A stretch of 26,696 bases of DNA from DASSBR01 sp035701285 (lineage in GTDB: Bacteria > Pseudomonadota > Gammaproteobacteria > Natronospirales > DASSBR01): positions 1 to 26,696 of the forward strand of contig DASSNT010000071.1 in the NCBI GenBank assembly GCA_035701285.1, written 5' to 3'. Shown here piece after piece: positions 1 to 6,215 of the stretch. The notes below the pieces were generated by a model that worked only from the letters and a program-made list of their open reading frames with translations, was not told the DNA's origin and did no database searches. The number at the start of each line of letters is the position of its first letter. Position 1 is the stretch's first letter. Position numbers and translations under genes: made by a program.

Positions 1-1520
1 ACGCCGATGTCCCAGCCGTAGGGAATAACACCGATGCCGCCGAAATGGCTGGAGCCAAGATACGACAGCACTGCCATTACAAACAGGTAGACAATCAGCC
101 AGATGCCGTAGCGAACGGTGCCCATGTTCACGCGTCCAGCCAGGCCATAGCCGATGTAAATCAGCACGCCGATGAACAGGATGCCGAGCGTCAGGCCGGT
201 GGACGGCCAGCCTTCCCAATACAGCAGAAACGACGCCAGAATAAACGCGAGCGGATTGAACAGCCCCACCAGCGGCAGCCGGAACGGCCGCTTGACGTGC
301 GGCGCGATCTTGCGCAAGCCGCCGCAGGAGACCGGGCCCATCGCGTAGGCGACCATGAAGGCCACATTGGCCGCGGTTATCAACGCGCCGTAGCCGCCCT
401 CCGACATCAGCAAAAAGCCGATCTCGACCAGAAAACAGACGCCGAGTCCCCAGCCCGGCGTGCCGCGCCTGGCGTTCAGCTTGAGAAAGATCTGCGGCAT
501 GCTCTTGTTTTCCGCCATCGTGTAGAGCACGCGCGGCACCGCGCCGGTGTTGGTGGCGTTGGGGCCGTTGGGCGACAGAATGCCGTCGAGGAACAGAATG
601 AACGCGAGCGTGCCGATGCCCGCGGCGATCAGCATGTCGTAGAGCGGCGCCGACAGGTCCGCCAGTGTGTGCCATTGGCCCTTGACCACGCCGTGGCCGG
701 CGAGGCCCTGCCAGTCGATGCCGCCGACAAACACCGCCGCAATCAACACGTAAGTGACCATCGCGATCAGCACCGTGCAGATCAGCGCCAGCGGCAGATC
801 GCGCCCCGGATTCTTCGCCTCGGCGCCGAAATCCAGCGCCTGACGAAAGCCGGTGTAGGCAAACACGGTCGCGGCGGTGCCGAGAAACAGGCCGGAGGCG
901 CCGTAAGGCGCGAAGCCGCCATAGGCGGTAAAGTTCACCGGGTCGAACACCATGATCCCGCCGATCACGATAAACAGCACGATCGGGATGTACTTGATGC
1001 TGGTGACCCAGTTCTGGAATATGCCGAGATACTTGACGCCGACGTAGTTGAGCAGCGCCAGCAGGCCAAGCAACGACACCGCGACGAACAGCCCGAGACC
1101 GGTCAGGTGCGTGACGTCGATATTATGAATCTGCTCGGTGTAAGTGAACTCAGGTACGTAGGCCGACGCGTAGCGCGTCACCGCCACCGCCTCGGCGGGC
1201 GGAATGATCACATAGGAGATAAAGGCGGCCCAGCCGCCGATATGACCGGTAAAGCTGCCGTGCGACAGCTGCGGATACAACGCCACCGCGCCGGCCGCCG
1301 GCCAGGCCGCGCCCAGTTCGGCGTACACCAGACACACGACCAGCATGATCAGCCCGGCGATCACCCACGCCACCAGGCTGATCGGCCCCGCGGCGGCCGC
1401 GACCACGCTTGGCAGCAGCAGCCAGCCTGAGCCGATCACCGTGCCGAGGCTCATCGCCAGCAGGGAGAAGAAACCGAGGTCTTTTTTGAATTCCCCCGCC
1501 GACGCGTCCGTTTCCGTCAT
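1..1520 (-). CDS. APC-superfamily amino-acid permease, C-terminus outside window
   Basis: The minus-strand frame opens with ATG at 1518-1520 and stays open for 506 codons to the window edge, so the C-terminus is missing. The product is very hydrophobic, with about ten visible membrane segments. Helix 1 carries the broken-helix motif GTVIGSGWLLLP (residues 26-37), typical of APC transporters of the AA_permease_2 type, followed by YAELGAAWPAAGA (about 66-78). It probably imports an amino acid by proton symport in the inner membrane; aspartate/glutamate-type symporters are the closest remembered relatives, but the substrate cannot be read from the sequence. The start has a good ribosome site, AGGA at 1527-1530, seven bases upstream. 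It lies 77 bases downstream of hslU on the same strand, with two hairpins but no clear rho-independent terminator between them, so read-through is possible. Confidence 0.87.
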   Translation of the reverse strand, partial: MTETDASAGEFKKDLGFFSLLAMSLGTVIGSGWLLLPSVVAAAAGPISLVAWVIAGLIMLVVCLVYAELGAAWPAAGAVALYPQLSHGSFTGHIGGWAAFISYVIIPPAEAVAVTRYASAYVPEFTYTEQIHNIDVTHLTGLGLFVAVSLLGLLALLNYVGVKYLGIFQNWVTSIKYIPIVLFIVIGGIMVFDPVNFTAYGGFAPYGASGLFLGTAATVFAYTGFRQALDFGAEAKNPGRDLPLALICTVLIAMVTYVLIAAVFVGGIDWQGLAGHGVVKGQWHTLADLSAPLYDMLIAAGIGTLAFILFLDGILSPNGPNATNTGAVPRVLYTMAENKSMPQIFLKLNARRGTPGWGLGVCFLVEIGFLLMSEGGYGALITAANVAFMVAYAMGPVSCGGLRKIAPHVKRPFRLPLVGLFNPLAFILASFLLYWEGWPSTGLTLGILFIGVLIYIGYGLAGRVNMGTVRYGIWLIVYLFVMAVLSYLGSSHFGGIGVIPYGWDIG

Positions 1521-1539
1521 GTAATGTCCTTGCGGCTAT

Positions 1540-1599
1540 CGAGCGCTAACGCTCGCACGGAATTTGTCGGCAGGTCAACCAGCCGCAGGGGAAGCGGCT
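1540..1599 (-). repeat. Two hairpins between hslU and the permease
   Basis: A perfect 6-bp stem (CGAGCG/CGCTCG, 1540-1555, loop CTAA) and a second 6-bp stem (AGCCGC/GCGGCT, 1581-1599, 7-base loop) fill most of the 77-base gap. The second begins inside the hslU stop codon and is preceded by TGTAG on the minus strand, like the REP elements at 2965-3021. Neither is followed by a T-run, so they are not convincing intrinsic terminators; they could stabilise the hslVU mRNA 3' end. Confidence 0.5.
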
Positions 1600-2938
1600 A
1601 CAGGATGTAGCGACTCAGATCCTCGTCCTGGATCAGCTCGCCGATGTGTTCATCGACATAGGCGCGATCGACTGTGACAGTCTGGCCGCTACGCTCGGAG
1701 GCTTCGAACGATACCGTTTCCAGCAGTCGTTCCATGACCGTATGCAGCCGACGCGCGCCGATGTTCTCGGTGCGCTCGTTGACCTGGTAGGCGACTTCGG
1801 CGACGCGCTGAACACCATCCTCGGTAAAGCTCAGGCCGAGGCCCTCGGTCGCCATCAGGGCCGCGTACTGATCCGTCAGCGACGCGTCCGGCTCCGTCAG
1901 GATGCGCACGAAGTCTTCGGCCTTGAGCGCGTCGAGTTCGACGCGGATCGGCAGCCGGCCCTGCAGCTCGGGAATCAGGTCGGACGGCTTGGCGACATGA
2001 AACGCGCCCGAGGCGATGAAAAGGATGTGGTCGGTGCGCACGATGCCGTACTTGGTGGTGACGGCCGAGCCCTCGACCAGCGGCAGCAGATCGCGCTGCA
2101 CGCCTTCGCGCGAGACGTCGGCGCCGCCGCCGATCTCGCCGCGGCGGGCAACCTTGTCGATTTCGTCGATAAAGACGATGCCGTTCTGCTCGACGTTTTT
2201 CAGCGCGGCGAGCTTGATATCTTCGTCGTTGACCATCTTGGCCGCTTCTTCGTCCGTCAGCAGCTTGCGCGCCTCGCCGACTTTCAGGCGCCGCTGCTGC
2301 GTCTTGTTGCCGCCGATATTCTGGAACATGTTCTGCAACTGGCTGGTCATTTCCTCCATGCCCGGCGGCGCCATGATCTCGACGCCGACCTGCATCGCGC
2401 GCATTTCGACGTCGATTTCCTTGTCGTCCAGTTCGCCGTCGCGCAGGCGCTGGCGGAACTTCTGCCGGGTGGCGGAGTTTTCCGCCGGAGCCTGCGGCTC
2501 GTTGGCAAAGCCGACGGCATTAGCGCGCGGCAGCAGCGCGTCGAGAATGCGTTCCTCGGCGGCTTCCTCGGCGCGGTGGCGCACCTTGTTCATCTCGATC
2601 TCGCGCGTCATCTTCACCGCAATATCCGCCAGATCGCGAATGATCGAATCCACTTCGCGCCCGACGTAGCCGACTTCGGTGAACTTCGTCGCCTCGACCT
2701 TGATGAACGGCGCGCGCGCGAGCCGCGCGAGGCGACGCGCGATTTCGGTCTTGCCGACGCCGGTCGGACCGATCATCAGAATGTTCTTCGGAGTGATCTC
2801 GTTGCGGAGATTTTCGTCCACTTCCATCCGCCGCCAGCGGTCGCGCAGCGCGATGGCTACCGAACGCTTTGCCGCCGACTGGCCGATGATGTGTTTGTCG
2901 AGTTCCTGGACGATTTCGCGGGGGGTCATTTGCGACAT
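1598..2938 (-). CDS. hslU: ATP-dependent protease ATPase subunit HslU (ClpY)
   Basis: HslU is the hexameric AAA+ unfoldase that feeds substrates into the HslV peptidase in the cytoplasm. The 446-residue length matches the family (about 443 in E. coli). Visible features are the N-terminal MTPREIVQELDKHIIGQ segment, Walker A GPTGVGKT (57-64), the pore-loop motif GYVG (90-93), a variable I-domain (about 110-240), Walker B FIDEID (256-261) and the C-terminal tail EDLSRYIL, which docks into HslV pockets to activate it. It lies downstream of hslV on the same strand, separated by 78 bases that hold a REPIN. The start ATG has only a weak ribosome site; a second in-frame ATG lies three codons later but removes conserved sequence less well. 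The stop is TAG and lies at the edge of a hairpin. Confidence 0.97.
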   Translation of the reverse strand: MSQMTPREIVQELDKHIIGQSAAKRSVAIALRDRWRRMEVDENLRNEITPKNILMIGPTGVGKTEIARRLARLARAPFIKVEATKFTEVGYVGREVDSIIRDLADIAVKMTREIEMNKVRHRAEEAAEERILDALLPRANAVGFANEPQAPAENSATRQKFRQRLRDGELDDKEIDVEMRAMQVGVEIMAPPGMEEMTSQLQNMFQNIGGNKTQQRRLKVGEARKLLTDEEAAKMVNDEDIKLAALKNVEQNGIVFIDEIDKVARRGEIGGGADVSREGVQRDLLPLVEGSAVTTKYGIVRTDHILFIASGAFHVAKPSDLIPELQGRLPIRVELDALKAEDFVRILTEPDASLTDQYAALMATEGLGLSFTEDGVQRVAEVAYQVNERTENIGARRLHTVMERLLETVSFEASERSGQTVTVDRAYVDEHIGELIQDEDLSRYIL

Positions 2939-2964
2939 GATGTGAATCCGATCTTATGAGTCCG

Positions 2965-3021
2965 TGTAGGAGCGAGCGCTGCTCGCGATTGAATGCTTCG
3001 CGGCCGGCGGCCGCTCCTACA
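2965..3021. repeat. REPIN: two inverted REP elements between hslV and hslU
   Basis: Two 24-base elements face each other around a 9-base spacer. The plus-strand copy is 2965-2988 and the minus-strand copy is 3021-2998. Both start TGTAGGAGCG and end CGCGA, and each folds into a 6-bp stem with a 3-base loop (GCGAGC-GCT-GCTCGC and GCGGCC-GCC-GGCCGC). A conserved GTAG head followed by a hairpin, arranged as an inverted pair, is the architecture of REPINs mobilised by RAYT transposases (Y1 family). No RAYT gene is in the window. The minus-strand copy overlaps the last two bases of the final hslV sense codon and supplies its TAG stop. Confidence 0.85.
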
Positions 3022-3550
3022 ATTCTTCAACCACCAGCTGGTGGTTGGTGTACACGCAGATATCGGCGGCGATGTTGAGGGCTTTTTCGCAGATCGTGCG
3101 GGCGTCCATGTCGCTGTTCTCGGCCAGCGCGCGCGCCGCCGCAAGGGCAAAGCTGCCGCCGGAGCCGATCGCCATGATGTCGTATTCGGGCTCGATCACG
3201 TCGCCGGTGCCGGAGATGATGAAGCTGTCGGTCTTGTCAGCGACACACAGCAGCGCCTCGAGCCGGCGCAGAATCTTGTCGCCGCGCCAGTCTTTCGCCA
3301 GTTCAACCGCGGCGCGCGTCAAGTTGCCGCTGTGGGCGCGCAGCTTGTCCTCGAAGCGTTCAGCCAGTGTGAACGCGTCCGCCGTGCCACCGGCAAACCC
3401 GGCCAGCACCTTGCCGTCGAACAGGCGCCGCACCTTGCGCGCGTTGCCTTTCATGACGGTGTGCTGCATCGACACCTGGCCATCGCCGGCCATGACGACC
3501 TGGTCGCCGCGGCGGACCGAAAGAATGGTTGTTCCTTCGAATTGTTGCAT
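3017..3550 (-). CDS. hslV: ATP-dependent protease peptidase subunit HslV (ClpQ)
   Basis: HslV forms the dodecameric threonine-protease core degraded-substrate chamber that works with HslU. At 177 residues it matches the family. The N-terminus reads MQQFEG followed by TTILSVRR, so a six-residue propeptide would be removed to expose the catalytic threonine (residue 7); E. coli HslV has only Met before it, whereas xanthomonad proteins carry similar short leaders. The GDGQVS motif (23-28) and MKGNARKVRRL stretch (33-43) are typical. The ribosome site is a modest TGGAG about seven bases upstream. No sigma-32-like heat-shock promoter (CTTGAAA / CCCCAT) is visible in the 52-base gap from xerC, so expression may depend on an upstream promoter. 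The TAG stop is formed by an invading REP element. Confidence 0.96.
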   Translation of the reverse strand: MQQFEGTTILSVRRGDQVVMAGDGQVSMQHTVMKGNARKVRRLFDGKVLAGFAGGTADAFTLAERFEDKLRAHSGNLTRAAVELAKDWRGDKILRRLEALLCVADKTDSFIISGTGDVIEPEYDIMAIGSGGSFALAAARALAENSDMDARTICEKALNIAADICVYTNHQLVVEEL

Positions 3551-3567
3551 GAGTGCTCCAGCTTGGA

Positions 3568-3610
3568 TTAGTCGCTAGTGGCTAGCCGCTAGTAACTAGC
3601 GACTAGCGAC
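3568..3610. repeat. CTAG heptad array at the xerC 3' end
   Basis: CTAG occurs five times at exactly seven-base intervals (3575, 3582, 3589, 3596, 3603), with a degenerate sixth unit TTAG at 3568. The heptads read approximately CTAGYGR. GTCGCTAGT (3571-3579) is the exact inverse of ACTAGCGAC (3595-3603 and 3602-3610), so the array can also fold on itself. CTAG is normally among the rarest tetranucleotides in proteobacterial DNA, making this density exceptional. The last unit overlaps the xerC stop codon. Confidence 0.85.
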
Positions 3611-4502
3611 CTTTCTTCTTAGCCCTTGGATGCGCTTCATCGTATATGCGGGCCAGATGCTGGAAATCAAGGTGAGTGTAGATCTGGGTGGTGCTGAGGT
3701 TGGCGTGGCCGAGCAGTTCCTGCACCGCGCGCAGGTCGCCGCTGGATTCGAGGACATGGCTGGCGCAGGAGTGGCGCAGCAGGTGAGGATGCACATTGGC
3801 CGCCGCGCCCTGGCGCCGCGCCCACTGCTTGACGCGGTTCTGCACCGTGCGCGGCGTCAGGCGGGTGCCGCGCCGGCTGACGAACAGTGCCGGCTCGTCG
3901 GCCGCCGCCCATTCATGGCGCAGCTTGCGCCATTGGACCAGCGCCGCACGGGCCCGGCTGCCGACCGGCACGACGCGCTCCTTGCTCCCCTTGCCGGTCA
4001 CCCGCACCGTGTTGTCGTCGGCCAGCGCATCCAGATCGAGCGCGACCAGCTCGGCAAGGCGCAGCCCCGACGAATAAAGCAGTTCCATGATGGCGTAATC
4101 CCGCACGGCGGTGGGGTTGTCCGGCGCCGCCTCCAGCAACTGCGCCATCTGGTCGGCATCCAGCGTGACCGGCAGATGCCTGGGCAGCTTCGGCATCGGC
4201 ATCTCGTGTGCCGGGTTGTGGCGCACCAGGCGCTGCGAGTTCAGCCAGCCGTAGAACGTGCGGATCGCCGCGAGGCTGCGGCGCAGGCTGCGCGGCGCGG
4301 CGCCGCGCCGATGACGCTGGGCGATGTAGGAACGCGCCGCGCCGTGGTCGAACGCGGCCCAGTCGTCGACGGCCTGCCGGTCGCACCAGTCGACCAGCGC
4401 ATCGAGATCGCGCCGGTAGGCCGCGACCGTATGCGGCGACAGATTCCGGTCGCGCAGGTGAGTCAGAAATTGCGCCAGCTGTTCGCGGGCGGCTTGCTTC
4501 AT
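3603..4502 (-). CDS. xerC: Site-specific tyrosine recombinase XerC
   Basis: XerC acts with XerD and FtsK at the dif site to resolve chromosome dimers. The 299-residue product has an N-terminal SAM-like core-binding domain (about 5-90; SPHTVAAYRRDL) and a C-terminal catalytic domain with R148 (SSGLRLAEL), K171 (GKGSKER), H240 and R243 (HPHLLRHS), H266 (LLGHANLS) and nucleophile Y275 (IYTHLD). The start chosen is ATG at 4500-4502, which overlaps the DUF484 stop as ATGA and gives the standard family length; a longer upstream frame lacks homology and lies within DUF484. This points to translational coupling. The TAG stop lies in the CTAG heptad array. No dif-like site is seen here. Confidence 0.96.
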   Translation of the reverse strand: MKQAAREQLAQFLTHLRDRNLSPHTVAAYRRDLDALVDWCDRQAVDDWAAFDHGAARSYIAQRHRRGAAPRSLRRSLAAIRTFYGWLNSQRLVRHNPAHEMPMPKLPRHLPVTLDADQMAQLLEAAPDNPTAVRDYAIMELLYSSGLRLAELVALDLDALADDNTVRVTGKGSKERVVPVGSRARAALVQWRKLRHEWAAADEPALFVSRRGTRLTPRTVQNRVKQWARRQGAAANVHPHLLRHSCASHVLESSGDLRAVQELLGHANLSTTQIYTHLDFQHLARIYDEAHPRAKKKGR

Positions 4503-5227
4503 CCGTTGATAATGGAAGCGAGCGCCTGTTCCGTCAGCTCGCCGATGCGGGTCAGGAAAGCCGTGCCCAGGGTCGGGCTGAAATGCTCCGCCTTTTCGCT
4601 GCCGAGCGCGAGCATGCCGAAGCGCGCATGGCTGCCGACCGGCACCAGCGCCGCCGAGGCGATGCGGGCGGCATGCTCGGCGAACAGGAACTCGAGCTGC
4701 GCGGGCCGCAAACGACCGCAAAAAGCCTTGTCTTCGTCCAGAAAACGCTTGAACTTGGCGAGATCGTCGCGCTCGACCCGCTCGACGTTGTCCAGCCCGA
4801 GCCTCTCCGGCTGACCGGTGAACAGCAGCAGCCGTATCCGGTCGGCGCCGAACCGGGTGCGCAGGCTGTCTTCCAGCACCCGTATCCGATCGCCCGGCTC
4901 ATCCGCGCCCAGTAGCGCGACCGACAGTTCGTGCAGGCGCTCCAGCACCGAATCGTTTGACCTTGCGACTTCGACCAGGTCCACCAGCCGTCGCTCCAGC
5001 GTCCGGTTCTGATTGCGCAGCAACTCCACCTGGCGCTCGATCAGCGAGACCGCCTCGCCGGTCGGGTGAGCCACCTTGAGCTTCATCAGCAGCGCGGTAT
5101 GGCGCTCGAAAAAGTCCGGGTAGGCCAGCAGGTAGTCGGCGACGGCGGCCTCGTCAATGCGGGTGGCGCGGTTGCCTTCCGGCTTGAACGCCGGGGCTTT
5201 GCGTTTCGCTTCGCTGTCGTTGCTCAT
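4499..5227 (-). CDS. DUF484 family protein
   Basis: The 242-residue product has the DUF484 signature: an N-terminal segment AVADYLLAYPDFFERHTALLMKL (about 29-51), a coiled-coil region with ERQVELLRNQNRTLERRL (about 64-81), and a GAF-like C-terminal domain ending LIPVGSH-type and FGMLALGSEKAEHFSPTLG sequence. Its molecular role is unknown; in many gammaproteobacteria it sits between dapF and xerC, as it does here. It overlaps dapF upstream and xerC downstream by four bases each (ATGA), so the three genes are probably translated from one message. No membrane segment or signal peptide is visible. Confidence 0.93.
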   Translation of the reverse strand: MSNDSEAKRKAPAFKPEGNRATRIDEAAVADYLLAYPDFFERHTALLMKLKVAHPTGEAVSLIERQVELLRNQNRTLERRLVDLVEVARSNDSVLERLHELSVALLGADEPGDRIRVLEDSLRTRFGADRIRLLLFTGQPERLGLDNVERVERDDLAKFKRFLDEDKAFCGRLRPAQLEFLFAEHAARIASAALVPVGSHARFGMLALGSEKAEHFSPTLGTAFLTRIGELTEQALASIING

Positions 5228-6081
5228 AGTTCAATTCGACCCTCAAAAACAGGGGTTGCGGGACCCGTCAGCCACACGAACTCACCCGGTCCCGCCCATT
5301 CGACGACCAGGTCGCCGCCGGCCAGGCTGACGGTGACGGGAGATTGGAGCCGGCGGGCAGCGATGCCCCAGACGGCGGCCGCGGCCGCACCGGTTCCACA
5401 GGCCGGCGTTTCGCCGGCGCCGCGTTCATAGACCCGCAACCGGCAATGATCCGGCGCGAGCACCTGAAGAAAGCCGACGTTGACGCGGCGCGGGAAGCGC
5501 GGATGGCGCTCGAGCTGTGGCCCGAGATTCGCGACTGGCGCGTCGTCGACGTCCTCGACTTCGATGACGGCATGCGGATTGCCGACCGACAGCGCGCCGA
5601 TCGCCAAGTTTTCATCACCGGCCTCGATCTCGTAGGTGATCGCCTCGGCCGGTGCATCGAACGGCAGGTCCGCCGGCGCAAAATGCGGCACGCCAAGGCT
5701 GATACTGACGTCGTCATCAGCCACACGCGCCGTCACCGGCCCGCCGGCGCTTTCCATCCGGATTTCGGGGCCGGGCGCGAGACCATGATCGGCGATGTAG
5801 CGCGCCAGGCAGCGCGCCCCGTTGCCGCACTGCTCGACCTCGCCACCGTCGGCGTTGAACACGCGATAGCGCAGCGGCTCTTTTGCAGTGTCGAGAAGCA
5901 GCAACTGGTCGCAGCCGATGCCCAAACGGCGGTCGGCCAGGCGGCGGATGGTGAGTTCGTCGAGCGGGCGCGCGAGCGTGCTGACGTTCAGGACGACGAA
6001 ATCGTTACCGAGCCCATGCATCTTGGCAAAGGCGGCTTCGCGCCGGGGCGGCGCGGACTGCACGGCCGGTTCAGATGACAT
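5224..6081 (-). CDS. dapF: Diaminopimelate epimerase
   Basis: DapF converts LL- to meso-diaminopimelate for lysine and peptidoglycan synthesis, using two active-site cysteines. Both are visible: C85 in NADGGEVEQCGNGARC and C228 in GAGETPACGTGAA. The FAKMHGLGNDF motif (18-28) marks the family N-terminus. The 285-residue length is slightly above the usual 274 because of an N-terminal extension of about 15 residues. It is the first gene of the dapF-DUF484-xerC group, with a -10-like TATAAT on the minus strand about 40 bases upstream, and it is divergent from the AsmA-like gene. The lysA gene often found upstream in relatives is absent here. Confidence 0.97.
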   Translation of the reverse strand: MSSEPAVQSAPPRREAAFAKMHGLGNDFVVLNVSTLARPLDELTIRRLADRRLGIGCDQLLLLDTAKEPLRYRVFNADGGEVEQCGNGARCLARYIADHGLAPGPEIRMESAGGPVTARVADDDVSISLGVPHFAPADLPFDAPAEAITYEIEAGDENLAIGALSVGNPHAVIEVEDVDDAPVANLGPQLERHPRFPRRVNVGFLQVLAPDHCRLRVYERGAGETPACGTGAAAAAVWGIAARRLQSPVTVSLAGGDLVVEWAGPGEFVWLTGPATPVFEGRIEL

Positions 6082-6120
6082 TGCGCGTTATGATCGGAAC
6101 GCCTTCATAGCAATGACCCT

Positions 6121-6126
6121 ATTATA
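6121..6126 (-). promoter_or_regulatory. -10 element for dapF operon
   Basis: A perfect TATAAT on the minus strand lies 40 bases upstream of the dapF start. No good -35 is seen at 16-18 bases; CGGCTT at 16 bases is weak. It is the only consensus -10 found ahead of the dapF-DUF484-xerC group. Confidence 0.5.
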
Positions 6127-6170
6127 AACACGTTCGGACGCCAAGCCGGGCGATTCCTTCCGCCGGCCGT

Positions 6171-6176
6171 TATACT
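6171..6176 (+). promoter_or_regulatory. -10 element for the AsmA-like gene
   Basis: TATACT lies 39 bases upstream of the start at 6216, with only a weak -35. The same TATACT hexamer precedes parA (10106), speE (19788) and ubiK (21609), which suggests a favoured sigma-70 -10 form in this genome. Confidence 0.45.
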
Positions 6177-6215
6177 CTTTAGTGCCGCTAATCTTCATCG
6201 CCACGGACGGCGTGT

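Noticed and set aside
45..1430. Long plus-strand open frame opposite the permease
   Set aside because: The product is rich in Arg, His, Gln and Asp with no domain, the usual result of reading the antisense of a GC-rich gene; the minus-strand permease explains the region.
1646..2959. 437-residue plus-strand frame opposite hslU
   Set aside because: Antisense shadow of hslU, which has all expected motifs on the minus strand.
3551..3602. Heat-shock (sigma-32) promoter for hslVU
   Set aside because: No CTTGAAA/CCCCAT-like pair is present in the short gap; only the CTAG heptads are found.
3551..3610. dif site or CRISPR array near xerC
   Set aside because: The seven-base period is far too short for CRISPR and there is no 28-base XerC/XerD site consensus.
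4503..4721. N-terminal extension of XerC to an upstream start
   Set aside because: The extra 73 residues are Arg/Ala-rich without homology and lie entirely within DUF484; the ATGA-coupled start gives the family length.
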